Both the position numbers and the translations under genes were made by a program. Positions 54,396 to 63,193 of a DNA stretch of 64,000 bases are shown in pieces (the first letter of the stretch is position 1; the number at the start of each line of letters is the position of its first letter). The notes beneath the pieces are model-generated. The model saw only the letters and a list, made by a program, of their open reading frames with translations, made no database searches and was not told the DNA's origin. Origin of the DNA: Thermoplasmata archaeon (GTDB lineage Archaea > Thermoplasmatota > Thermoplasmata > Halarchaeoplasmatales > Halarchaeoplasmataceae); the NCBI GenBank assembly GCA_003560595.1, contig PWKY01000033.1, forward strand, positions 1 through 64,000. Reading direction: 5' to 3'.

Positions 54396-55403
54396 TCAGT
54401 TTCCAGTGATAGCTTCTAAGCGTTGTTCTAGGTTATCCTTTATTTCTTTTCCCTTGTTTTCCTCCCCAAAATAGTCCACCCTCGCTGCGATAGCTATCTT
54501 GTTTGCTAGGGCTCTAGCTACCTTCCCTCTAACTTCAGGCGCGGATCGATGGACTATGGGATGTTGAAGTATGTATCCATGTTTAGGTGGAGGCGTTCCT
54601 TTTTCAAGATGTCTAAATAATGACTTTTCAGCACCAAGCACCTGTATCGTACTGGCAGGCATCATGGCTAACTTCTTTAGAGAACCAGCATGAGCTATCA
54701 GCTCCCCACCTAACCTGGGCCCAGTTAAGAAGGTTATAGAAGGAGCGATCTCGTCCATGGTGTTCTCAACATAATCTTTCAGTTCGTCTCGATAATCTCT
54801 TAATTCAATTATCTTATGGGATAGTGCACGCAGCAGTTCTCTCTCCTTCTCCGCCATCGGGCTTCCGACGGAATCTATCCTTTTTCCAGTGGCTTTTTCT
54901 ATCGATTCTCTATCTCCGCACTCTTTTATCATCTCAAGCTCGTCCTCACCTTCATCGAATAATTCAGGATAATGAAGAGAGTACCAATCACGCAGCCTTT
55001 CTGTTAAGATGTTGACTGTTTCATTTAGGTCTTTTATCGATCCTACGGCTTTAGCTAGATGTTTATCTACATCCACCGATCTTCTTATACCCTCTCGACC
55101 TTCGATTATAAGGGCCTTCTGCAGAAGATCCATGCTGTAGGATCTCTCTTCAGGAGAAGGTAAATTCACTTCGGTAGAAATCATCTCACCCAGAGGAGAT
55201 AATCTTTCCGAAGTAACTTTCAATCCTTCACCTACTTCTAAAGCTAGTTCCTTCTCTTCTTCGAGTATCTTTCCTTCACTGATCAGGATCCTCCTTTGAG
55301 CGATCGATTCAGGATCCTTTGGAAAGAGCCTTTCGTCGATGATCTTACCTTCTTTAACTAGGAATGAGCCGAACCAATTTGTGATGAGTGATGTGTTTTT
55401 CAT
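54396..55403 (-). CDS. Nop5 (Nop56/58) C/D box snoRNP protein
   Basis: The 335-residue protein is the archaeal scaffold that joins L7Ae and fibrillarin on C/D box guide RNA for 2'-O-methylation. A coiled coil lies in the middle, and the Nop domain 'GPRLGGELIAHAGSLKKLA' near 230 with 'IQVLGAEKSLF' near 255 is the signature. I use the ATG at 55403. A TTG at 55412 is the alternative. Fibrillarin is not adjacent here, whereas in many archaea it follows. Confidence 0.93.
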   Translation of the reverse strand: MKNTSLITNWFGSFLVKEGKIIDERLFPKDPESIAQRRILISEGKILEEEKELALEVGEGLKVTSERLSPLGEMISTEVNLPSPEERSYSMDLLQKALIIEGREGIRRSVDVDKHLAKAVGSIKDLNETVNILTERLRDWYSLHYPELFDEGEDELEMIKECGDRESIEKATGKRIDSVGSPMAEKERELLRALSHKIIELRDYRDELKDYVENTMDEIAPSITFLTGPRLGGELIAHAGSLKKLAMMPASTIQVLGAEKSLFRHLEKGTPPPKHGYILQHPIVHRSAPEVRGKVARALANKIAIAARVDYFGEENKGKEIKDNLEQRLEAITGN

Positions 55404-55452
55404 AGTTACCAATGTATCTCAAGTATTCCCAAGGTTATATATGTTTTGAGTT

Positions 55453-56490
55453 CTAGTGTTCAGGCAGCAGGAGTATCTTATCCATATACTTGATTATCTT
55501 CACAGTATCTCCCTTGCTCACATAACCTTCTGGTTTGACTAGTGTCTTTGTCTTATAATCGTCTGGGTCAAGAACTTTGATCTCCTGCTCATCTTCCGAA
55601 ACTATGACGGATTCCTTTATTATCTCCTCGCCACCGATCACTTTTATATCCTGAACATCCCTTTTATCAAATGTGACAGGCTTACCTGTTTTTAACTCAG
55701 TCAAGGTCAGATGTCCACTACTGGTCCTGATCTCCTTCACCCTATATATACCGCCCTTATGTTCGACGAAATCCCCTCGCTCGTAAGGGGGTATTCTTAC
55801 GGAGTAAGTGACTTTATATATCTCCTGGCCATCCTCTCTTCCAGCCAACTTACTGGAAACGGTTATTTCTCCACCGAACAACTCGGATATCTGTTTGGAA
55901 AGCTTTCTACTAACGCCGTTATCGCTCATGTAAAAATCCAGACCACCATGCTTCTCCTCCATAGAAGTTACAAATATTGAGCGCTCGTCTCCCCTCTTTA
56001 CTTTTACCTCTTTATGTATCTTATCTCTAACCGCTTGTTTTTGCTCTTCAGTCATGCTTTTCTTTGTAGGCCGAACTTGTATGATCGCTTCGTAATAATG
56101 CCCGTGTATCCTGCTGCATATGGTACATTGACCGTTTTTAAATATCACTTTAGTTTCTTTGGAAGTCTGTTTTTCAAGATCATGGCACTCCATAATTAAA
56201 TCAAGTTCAGCGTGAATATTCCTTGGATCCTCCTCGTAGAAATCAGCAGTAAACGAATATTTATCCACCTTATATGACGGTTCGATTGAATCTTCGATCC
56301 GTTTTAGCATTATGGAATGCATATCAGGTCTTTCTATCCATCTATGGCCATCGCGAACTGATCCACATGTGGTACATATCTCGATGTCTATCGACGGTGT
56401 TATATTTACATCTACATCTTTTAGATAGCAATCTTTGCAAAGACCTTCGTAAAGGTCATCCGGTTCCTTACCACATTCTACACAGAACAT
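55453..56490 (-). CDS. NMD3 family 60S export/ribosome assembly homologue
   Basis: The 345-residue protein has a zinc-rich N terminus with 'CVECGKEPD', 'CKDCY' and 'CTTCGS', then 'CTICSRIHG' near 125. Archaeal NMD3 probably binds the large ribosomal subunit. GAGGAAAAT sits before the ATG. It lies 12 nt after the DUF424 gene and 49 nt before nop5, in one long unit of MCM-DUF424-NMD3-nop5. Confidence 0.9.
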   Translation of the reverse strand: MFCVECGKEPDDLYEGLCKDCYLKDVDVNITPSIDIEICTTCGSVRDGHRWIERPDMHSIMLKRIEDSIEPSYKVDKYSFTADFYEEDPRNIHAELDLIMECHDLEKQTSKETKVIFKNGQCTICSRIHGHYYEAIIQVRPTKKSMTEEQKQAVRDKIHKEVKVKRGDERSIFVTSMEEKHGGLDFYMSDNGVSRKLSKQISELFGGEITVSSKLAGREDGQEIYKVTYSVRIPPYERGDFVEHKGGIYRVKEIRTSSGHLTLTELKTGKPVTFDKRDVQDIKVIGGEEIIKESVIVSEDEQEIKVLDPDDYKTKTLVKPEGYVSKGDTVKIIKYMDKILLLPEH

Positions 56491-56502
56491 ATTTTCCTCT
56501 TT

Positions 56503-56799
56503 CTACATCCTAAATATCTGAAGATGTGGTACATCTTCAACTTCGATTATGTCTTCCTCATATCCTAAGCCCATCTCTATGGCTTTTTTAACGCAGTTTT
56601 CGCCCACCAGGTTGATGATGGTTGCTTCCTTGAGTTTATCCTCTAAGGAAATATCTTCTACCAGATCACCACCATAGAATGTTTCCTTGACATCTAAATG
56701 GATCTCTCCTTGTGTGAATATCTTACCTAGTAAGCCTTCATCACATGCGGCCAACAGCGTTTCGACACCTTGCTCGTACAACTTAATATATACCGACAT
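56503..56799 (-). CDS. DUF424 family protein
   Basis: The 98-residue protein matches DUF424, an archaeal family of unknown role, with 'LLGKIFTQGEIHLDVKETFY' and 'INLVGENCVKKAIEMGLGY'. It sits between MCM and NMD3 on the minus strand. Its position next to translation genes in archaea suggests a ribosome-related role, which is inference. Confidence 0.85.
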   Translation of the reverse strand: MSVYIKLYEQGVETLLAACDEGLLGKIFTQGEIHLDVKETFYGGDLVEDISLEDKLKEATIINLVGENCVKKAIEMGLGYEEDIIEVEDVPHLQIFRM

Positions 56800-56817
56800 C
56801 GTATCACTACTCTTATA

Positions 56818-58890
56818 TCACGTCAAATTATATTTATTTCCACTAGGTTTGTAAACAGTACCATTTCTACTCATCCTGCCCAATTCCTTTTTGACCTGTG
56901 TTTTTGATCTTCCTTTCTCTTCAGCCTTCTCAAGTATTATGTCCTCTGGGACCCCTTCTTCGTAAAACTCTAGCTGTTCTCTTATTATATTGGTGATCTC
57001 ATGAAGAAGGGTTCTTTCGGATTGAGATATGCCGGATGCAACCAGGTCGATATCCCACACCCCATCGGAGGAGGCTACCTGATTCAAGAAATATCTTGTA
57101 ACATTGATCGCTCTTTCAGCGTCCTCTGATATCACCTTCTTCCTAAGGTGCAAACGCGCGCTGGCTTCGGATAAACGTACGAGGGACTCTAGCTGCCGGG
57201 CGGTTATAGGTATGGTATCCGTGTCCATGCCGCTACTCCTGATATCCATGAAGAAATCTTCGATCTTCTGCATGCACTCGTCTGTCATGATAGGACTTAT
57301 ATTTTTTGCATGGGCGATGTACTTTCTCATGAATTCCTTTGTAAAGTAGGGCTCCAACACTTTGTCTACATCCATTTCCCTTTCATTCATGATCAACTCC
57401 CCGGAATGATGAACTTTCAATATGTGCCTCGCTATTTCTAGATCCTTATCCTTATCCGGTTTGTCCATGATCGCAAAGATAAGATCGAACCTTGATATCA
57501 GGGGGGATGGTAGATCGATCTGCCGAAATATATTTTCATGCGTCTCGAAACGACCGTGCTTTGGATTTGCAGCACCCAATAGGGCACAACGTGAATTCAA
57601 CCTGGCGTTGATACCAGCCTTTGCTACGGATATGGTCTGCTGTTCCATGGCCTCATGCATGGAACTTCGATCTTCACTCCTCATCTTATCTAACTCGTCG
57701 ATTGCGGCGATACCTTTGTCGGCAAGCACCAAGGTTCCCGCCTCAAGTATCCATCTCGATTCTCCCATCACTTCGTCCTTTATAGCCGCGGCAGTCAATC
57801 CCGCCCCTGTAGAACCTTTTCCGGAGGTGTACATCCCTCTCGGAGATAGATCTGCGATGTAACGTAATAATTGTGATTTTGCAGTACCTGGATCACCTAC
57901 CATAAGTATGTGGATATCACCCCTGATCTTCTGTTCATCGGGTAATCTCTTTCTTACACCCCCAAATAATTGTAGAGCTAGTCCCATCTTTTCATCATCC
58001 ATCTTATTTATACTGGGTGCTATGGAGCTGTATACCTTTTGGAAAATATCATGTTCTTTAGCTGCCTTTTCGATGGCTTCCCTATCTTCCTCTGATAACT
58101 CTACTTCATCGTACTCATACTCTTTAACTTCGATACTGTTGACCCTCATGAATATGTCAAAATTTCTTGACTTTGCATTACCTCTGATGGATTTAGGGGT
58201 GCCATCTAATATGCCGTTTATAGTGATACGGTCTCCGGGTGATATTTGACCAACTAGATCATCTTCTATCCATCCCTTCAAACGCTGTGGCTGGTCTCCT
58301 CCTCTCAAGCCCTCTGGAGTTTCTTGTACCTCTATGTTCTGATAATTCTTAAATTGGGATTCTTCAAGTAAATATATCATTTTGGATTTGCTGGAATCTT
58401 TACCACACTCTGAACATCCTCCGGGTTCCTCCATCACGTGAGAACTGAACTCCTGATCTACAAGGGTCTTTCCGCCACACCTTAGGCATTGAAACATCGC
58501 CTTTGATATCCGAGGTCTTACTTCCGTGACCTTCCTAACTAATCCATCGATAGCGATGAACTTGGTGAGATCATTGGCTCTTATCTTTCTTATACCTTTG
58601 TTACGAGGAGAAGGTAAACCATCCAATCTCAACTTTACATCGGTGCCGTCATCTTCACCCATCATCTGCCGCATTACATCTTGTGCGATCTGAAAAGTTC
58701 TTTTTGGATGGTCCAATAAAAACCTTGGAAAGCTATCACCAAAGTGAAGGATGAGTTCTTCATAAGAAACTCGGAGTGACATCTCATCTGGGTAATGGTC
58801 CGCTATCTTCATGATCTCCGCGGAGTATTTTTCTTCGAAAAAGTCTTTGAAATTTTCCCTTATCTCTGAGTCAACATACTTCTTTGCCAT
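56818..58890 (-). CDS. mcm: MCM replicative helicase
   Basis: The 690-residue hexameric helicase unwinds the replication fork. It has an N-terminal domain with a zinc motif, 'CLRCGGK' and 'CSECGK' near 135-162, and an AAA+ core with Walker A 'GDPGTAKSQLL' near 332, 'AAIDELDKM' as Walker B near 394 and the 'SRFDLIFAI' arginine finger near 458. A winged helix ends it. There is no intein. It leads the unit with DUF424, NMD3 and Nop5. Confidence 0.96.
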   Translation of the reverse strand: MAKKYVDSEIRENFKDFFEEKYSAEIMKIADHYPDEMSLRVSYEELILHFGDSFPRFLLDHPKRTFQIAQDVMRQMMGEDDGTDVKLRLDGLPSPRNKGIRKIRANDLTKFIAIDGLVRKVTEVRPRISKAMFQCLRCGGKTLVDQEFSSHVMEEPGGCSECGKDSSKSKMIYLLEESQFKNYQNIEVQETPEGLRGGDQPQRLKGWIEDDLVGQISPGDRITINGILDGTPKSIRGNAKSRNFDIFMRVNSIEVKEYEYDEVELSEEDREAIEKAAKEHDIFQKVYSSIAPSINKMDDEKMGLALQLFGGVRKRLPDEQKIRGDIHILMVGDPGTAKSQLLRYIADLSPRGMYTSGKGSTGAGLTAAAIKDEVMGESRWILEAGTLVLADKGIAAIDELDKMRSEDRSSMHEAMEQQTISVAKAGINARLNSRCALLGAANPKHGRFETHENIFRQIDLPSPLISRFDLIFAIMDKPDKDKDLEIARHILKVHHSGELIMNEREMDVDKVLEPYFTKEFMRKYIAHAKNISPIMTDECMQKIEDFFMDIRSSGMDTDTIPITARQLESLVRLSEASARLHLRKKVISEDAERAINVTRYFLNQVASSDGVWDIDLVASGISQSERTLLHEITNIIREQLEFYEEGVPEDIILEKAEEKGRSKTQVKKELGRMSRNGTVYKPSGNKYNLT

Positions 58891-59008
58891 TCGATCATAC
58901 CGGATTTGACCTATACAATACCCTGCTGTTTAAACCTTTTTAAATAATCGTGAAATGATTTTACGAAATTATTTATAAAGGATCGATTCATTTAGAGAAC
59001 GAAGGATC

Positions 59009-59563
59009 ATGTTATCACGAGAAGATGCCATCGGTCTTGTTGGTAAGAAGGTGTCCAACAAAAACCTGAAAAAACATATGCTTGCTGTTGCACAGATAAT
59101 GAAGAAGACCGCTGAAGAGATCGGTAGAGATGGAAAAAAATGGGAGATCTGCGGGCTCGTTCACGATGTAGATTACGAGGAAACAAAAGATGATCCATCG
59201 AGACACGCTCTTTGTTCGGCGGAGATGTTAGAAGGAAAGGTTTCGGAGGATATTTTGAAGGCTATAAAGGCACACAATCACGAATATACCGGCGTTAAAC
59301 CCCGTACGAAGATGGATAAAGCACTTGTAGCCGCTGATGCCGCCTCCGGTTTGATAATCGCTACAGCTCTAGTGATGCCTGATAGGAAGATCCAAGAAGC
59401 TAGGCCGGAATCGGTTTTCAAAAAATTCGAAGATTCATCTTTTGCAAGGAATGTTGACCGAGAACGTATACTATACTGCGAAGAGTTCGGCATGGATCGA
59501 GATGATTTTTTATCTCTCGCACTAGAGGCTCTTCAGGAGATAGACGAAGAACTTGGACTCTAG
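59009..59563 (+). CDS. HD domain phosphohydrolase
   Basis: The 184-residue protein has the metal-binding HD motif 'GLVHDVDYEE' near residue 51 and 'KAIKAHNHEYTG', typical of HDIG-type phosphohydrolases. The substrate is unknown. Nucleotides or cyclic nucleotides are common in the superfamily. TATA-like 'ATTTATAAAGG' at 58971-58981 lies 28-38 nt before the ATG. It is divergent from MCM. Confidence 0.87.
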   Translation: MLSREDAIGLVGKKVSNKNLKKHMLAVAQIMKKTAEEIGRDGKKWEICGLVHDVDYEETKDDPSRHALCSAEMLEGKVSEDILKAIKAHNHEYTGVKPRTKMDKALVAADAASGLIIATALVMPDRKIQEARPESVFKKFEDSSFARNVDRERILYCEEFGMDRDDFLSLALEALQEIDEELGL

Positions 59564-59565
59564 GT

Positions 59566-60477
59566 TCACCCCTGCTTCCAGTCTACGTACTTCTTTCCTC
59601 TCAAGTCGGTTATCAAACCTAAAGCCGCTGTCGCACCTTCACCTACCGCTGCACTTATCTGTCTAGCGCCTCCGGTACAGTCTCCGGCGGCGTACACCCT
59701 GGGCATACCGGTGAACTGCTTTTCATCTACCACTAGAGTGTTATCCTCGATGGGGATGCCTAAACTTTTAGCAAAGTCTAAAGAACCGCTGGTACCTTCA
59801 GCCACCATCAAGCCGTCCATCTTTTCCTCACCATGATCCATCTCCAAGCCAACTAGTTTATCATCACCAAGAACCCTGACTATCTCTTCTTTAACAACGG
59901 GAATTTTTTCCGCTTTTAATTTTTCAAGTAGCTTTTCGTTGACTTCCAGGTCGCTGCCGTTGGTGAATATCTTTATGTCTCGGGTGTACTCCAATAACTC
60001 CAAAGCCTCTTTAACAACGAGATCTTCGGAACCGATCAATCCGACCTTCTTATCCTTGAAGAAGGGAGCGTCGCATGTAACGCAGTAGCTCACACCTTTA
60101 CCTTCGTAGTCCTCCAAACCATCCAATAGAGGCTTCTTATGTTGGATACCGGGTGCGATGATCAAACCCTTGCCTTTATATTCGTTTTCAGCGGTCGCTA
60201 CGATGAATCTATCACCTTCCAGTTTGACCAATAGAGCACGGTCTTCGAACACTTCGGTACCGAACCGTTCTGCCTGTTCTATGCCCCTATCCAGCAGCTC
60301 GGAGCCTGAAACACCTTTTGGAAAGCCGAAATAATTATCGATCTTCTTCGCCTTCCTAAGCAGCTTGTCGGGTTCGTCCAGCACGACAGTAGAAAATTCC
60401 GCTCTAGCCGTGTATATGGAAGCGGACAATCCAGCCGGACCTCCTCCGATTACGATCACATCGAATTCTTTCATCAT
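59566..60477 (-). CDS. trxB: Thioredoxin-disulfide reductase
   Basis: This 303-residue flavoprotein reduces thioredoxin with NADPH or another donor. FAD binding 'VIGGGPAGLSASIYTARA' is at the start, the redox 'CVTCDAPF' near 135 and the C-terminal 'VYAAGDCTGGARQISAAVGEG' near 275. The NADPH motif is atypical, 'GLIGSEDLVVKEA', so another cofactor cannot be excluded. I start at the ATG at 60477, with AAGGGAT upstream. A longer frame to 60531 has no support. Confidence 0.92.
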   Translation of the reverse strand: MMKEFDVIVIGGGPAGLSASIYTARAEFSTVVLDEPDKLLRKAKKIDNYFGFPKGVSGSELLDRGIEQAERFGTEVFEDRALLVKLEGDRFIVATAENEYKGKGLIIAPGIQHKKPLLDGLEDYEGKGVSYCVTCDAPFFKDKKVGLIGSEDLVVKEALELLEYTRDIKIFTNGSDLEVNEKLLEKLKAEKIPVVKEEIVRVLGDDKLVGLEMDHGEEKMDGLMVAEGTSGSLDFAKSLGIPIEDNTLVVDEKQFTGMPRVYAAGDCTGGARQISAAVGEGATAALGLITDLRGKKYVDWKQG

Positions 60478-60607
60478 GATTATCCCTTTGCCCATATATG
60501 GTAAGAATCCTTTAAATCGTTTTTTATCCATATCATACTTGTTGTTAACAAGGCGATAATATTAATTACATCCTATTTCATATATAATCAAACTCAAGGG
60601 TGAGATC

Positions 60608-61057
60608 ATGGATGAAGAAAAGGAGCATAGTCCGTTCAAAGTGATGGTGGTGGACGACGATAAGGACCTCCGTGAGTTGCTAGTAACTTTGGTCAACACA
60701 TCTGACTGACTGGATGCCGAGGCTTTTTCTTTTTCATCGGGAGAAGAAGCTCTCAGCAAATTGGAGGAAGAAAATTTCGATCTGGTGGTCGCGGACCAAC
60801 GTATGGATGGCATCTCCGGAATTGAGCTTTTGACCCGTATAAAAGACGAGTATCCCGATATGGTGAGGATACTGATAACCGGTTACTCAGACCTAAGAAC
60901 CGCTAAGGATGCCATCAACAAGGCCAAAGTACACCATTAATTCGAAAAACCGTCCGATAACGAGGAGATAATATCCACACTGTATCGTGAGTTGGAGAGG
61001 TTGATGGAGAGAAAGTCCAGCGAAGTCTTCAAAGTCGAAAAAAGGAAGACGCTGTAA
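60608..61057 (+). pseudogene. Response regulator receiver domain, pseudogene
   Basis: Read from the ATG at 60608, the frame encodes a receiver domain: 'VMVVDDDKDLRELL' with the acidic pocket, 'FDLVVADQRMDGISGIELL' with the phospho-Asp, and 'ILITGYSD'. It has TGA at 60707 where Trp is likely and TAA at 60938 where Tyr is likely ('KVHH(Y)FEKP'). Both are one-base changes. After the TAA at 61055 a shifted frame continues with 'RLIEDFRETFSS', suggesting a lost C-terminal part. It is probably decayed. Confidence 0.8.
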
Positions 61058-61421
61058 GATTGATCGAGGACTTTCGGGAAACATTTTCCAGTATATCCCA
61101 AGTTTGACACTTGGCATCGCTAAAAAGTCAGAAAAACCTATTTGACAGTTTGTAAAAATCAGTGCAATTTGGGAGAAAACACCTTGATTTCTCGCAGATT
61201 TTCGGATGTTTTCCATATGATTTATCCCCAAAAAAATTCATTTTGGGGGATTTCAAGTAAGTTATTTTCAAATTTCATGCAAACTGTCAAATTCTATCTG
61301 TGAATTATTCCGAATAAATTCATATGATAGGCACTCTGGCTATCTTCAGGAATATCTGTCAAATTATAGGTTTGAAAAAACTTGAAACCGTGGAAACTGT
61401 CAAAGTTAGGGTATATCCCGA
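61058..61421. repeat. Gene-free stretch with repeated TGTCAAA motif and hairpins
   Basis: Five copies of TGTCAAA or its complement TTTGACA occur at 61103-61109, 61141-61147, 61285-61291, 61357-61363 and 61398-61404. The first two are inverted relative to the last three. TTTGACAGTTTG at 61141-61152 pairs exactly with CAAACTGTCAAA at 61280-61291. ATCCCCAAAA (61224-61233) pairs with TTTTGGGG just downstream. CCAAGT and ACTTGG flank a five-base loop at 61098-61114. No gene is seen. This may be a regulatory region or the remains of a small mobile element. Confidence 0.5.
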
Positions 61422-61628
61422 GTGCATCCCGGTATCATCTCTCTACCTGGTGAAAAAAGGGAAGGACGCTATCAGATAGTCTTCGAATTCGATAATCCTT
61501 CTGAGTTCAACAAGTTCTCCTTCGAGTTGAAGGATAACGAGGAGTTATACGACAAATACAAAGCACATATAGAAGATGTACAGGTCTTTGAGAACCGCTA
61601 TCTGGTAACCGTATCGCTCAAACCATAG
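61422..61628 (+). CDS. Short uncertain ORF, unknown function
   Basis: A 68-residue frame starts at a GTG and reads a mixed beta/charged protein, with 'YQIVFEFDNPSEFNKFSFEL' and 'YLVTVSLKP'. The composition looks protein-like. The region just upstream is coding-like in another frame, so this may be the tail of a frameshifted gene. I see no family match and no ribosome binding site. Confidence 0.3.
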   Translation: MHPGIISLPGEKREGRYQIVFEFDNPSEFNKFSFELKDNEELYDKYKAHIEDVQVFENRYLVTVSLKP

Positions 61629-61642
61629 ACTTAGGTCGAGTA

Positions 61643-63049
61643 TCAGCCATATGATTTCAGTAGGAAAAACCATACAGGGATATACCATATCTTATTATTA
61701 TCTATGATTGTTTCTTCGAACTTTTCTTTTGTGATCACTATGCCCTCTTCGATGTTGTGTTTCTCCATAAAACTGATCAGTCCTTTCAGGTCACTTTCAC
61801 CAACGTTGTTTTTGTATTTAACTTCTATAGGTATAAGACCATCCCTTTCCTTCACTACAAAATCGACTTCGTAGACCGATCGCCAATAATATACGTTTTT
61901 GGGCAGTATGTCTATTTTACCAGATACGAGATGGGAACAGACGATACCTTCTACTATAGAACCAACGATCGCACTATAAGTTAATATCTTTTTATCGTTA
62001 CCTTTTATCGCATTAAGAACGCCACTATCTAAGACGAATAATTTTTTCTCTGCTCTTTTACTCCTTTTAGGACTTTTAGAATAATATTCAATGATGTTGA
62101 TCAAACCCGCTATTTCGAGATAACCCAGATATGTTTTTACGGTTTCGATCCTGCAATCTAACATATCCCCAATTTTTGAATAATTAGCCCTCTGCCCGTG
62201 AGTATTAGCTATGTAATAGAATAATTCTTCAAGTGTTCTAGTATCTCTTATATCGAATAGTTCCATCAGATCACGGTAGAAAACAAGACCCACATAATCC
62301 TGCCTTAACCACTTATGAGCTTTAGATAGTTCCTTATCAAAAGTTTCCGGGATCCCACCGTATAGTATATAATCATTGAATAATCTCTTCAATTCCTTCT
62401 CATGATGTTTAATTTTTAGATTTAGTTCGTATGGATCGACCGTCAGTGGATCAGAATTACCGTCATCAAGACCCTCTAAGAAACTTTTCAATCCTTCGCT
62501 TCCCTTATAACAGCAATATTCTCCAAAAGAAAAAGAATCAGTTTCGAAAAAAGATATCCGTCCAGTTAGGCTTTCAGAGGTATTTTTATAAATCAGTTTA
62601 CCGGAAGATCCCGATACCACGAATTTGATGTTCATATTTTTATCATAGATACTCTTTATCCATCTGCTCCAGTCCTTAACATATTGTATCTCATCAAAAA
62701 AAATGTAACGTTTATCTGTGATGCCATAGATCTCCTCGTGGATATGGACTATCTTTTCTATTACCCCCTCGTCTTCACACATCAATGGGTTGTCGAATGT
62801 GAACAGCATTATATTCTTAGGCTCCACGCCCCTTTCCAATAAAAGATCGATCAATTGATACATCAATGTTGTTTTTCCAGTCCTTCTAGCACCGATAATG
62901 CCACATATCTCTTTGTCCTCCAGAGCATCTACAAGATCGGTAAACATGTTCCTCCGATATTCCTCTAGGTCCAATGCTCTGACACTACCCGTTTCCCACC
63001 AATAATTAGTCCGGACCAATTCACCCATGATGTCATCTTTCGATACCAT
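61643..63049 (-). CDS. AAA ATPase with DUF4143-type C-terminal domain
   Basis: The 468-residue protein has Walker A 'GARRTGKTTLMY' near 52, Walker B 'YIFFDEIQYVKDW' near 116 and a C-terminal DUF4143-like nuclease-fold region with 'PIEVKYKNNV' near 424, as in many archaeal and bacterial accessory ATPases. The physiological role is unknown. The frame is intact. A TATA-like 'TTTATATTTAAA' lies 20-30 nt before the start, and repeated operator-like elements lie just beyond it. Confidence 0.87.
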   Translation of the reverse strand: MVSKDDIMGELVRTNYWWETGSVRALDLEEYRRNMFTDLVDALEDKEICGIIGARRTGKTTLMYQLIDLLLERGVEPKNIMLFTFDNPLMCEDEGVIEKIVHIHEEIYGITDKRYIFFDEIQYVKDWSRWIKSIYDKNMNIKFVVSGSSGKLIYKNTSESLTGRISFFETDSFSFGEYCCYKGSEGLKSFLEGLDDGNSDPLTVDPYELNLKIKHHEKELKRLFNDYILYGGIPETFDKELSKAHKWLRQDYVGLVFYRDLMELFDIRDTRTLEELFYYIANTHGQRANYSKIGDMLDCRIETVKTYLGYLEIAGLINIIEYYSKSPKRSKRAEKKLFVLDSGVLNAIKGNDKKILTYSAIVGSIVEGIVCSHLVSGKIDILPKNVYYWRSVYEVDFVVKERDGLIPIEVKYKNNVGESDLKGLISFMEKHNIEEGIVITKEKFEETIIDNNKIWYIPVWFFLLKSYG

Positions 63050-63085
63050 GAAAGGATATAGCCCTTGTTTAAATATAAAGATTAC

Positions 63086-63177
63086 GGTTGTAATAGTGGC
63101 AAATACTCATTTTCTTACTATTGTAATAGTATAATTTTGTAGCATATCTACGATTACAATAGTTTTACTTAAATAGT
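63086..63177. promoter_or_regulatory. Phased AATAGT operator-like repeats
   Basis: The hexamer AATAGT occurs at 63092-63097, 63125-63130 and 63158-63163, each exactly 33 bp apart, and again at 63172-63177. The first three lie inside longer units, TTGTAATAGT, ACTATTGTAATAGT and ATTACAATAGT, with dyad symmetry. They lie just upstream of the promoter of the DUF4143-type ATPase gene on the minus strand. A 33-bp period is close to three helical turns, as for cooperatively bound regulators. Confidence 0.5.
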
Positions 63178-63193
63178 CTACACTGCAGGTGGA

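Noticed and set aside
56818-58890. Intein in MCM or RadA
   Set aside because: The lengths and motif spacing are normal for both proteins, and no intein motifs were seen.
60707-60940. In-frame TGA in the response regulator read as selenocysteine
   Set aside because: The frame also has a TAA and lacks a visible SECIS-like element. The likely residue there is Trp.
60893-61231. Minus-strand frame over the response regulator pseudogene
   Set aside because: It is antisense to the coding remnant and shows no protein-like family features.
63086-63177. AATAGT repeats as a CRISPR array
   Set aside because: The repeat core is only about 10 nt with a 33-bp period, the units are imperfect and there are no cas genes.
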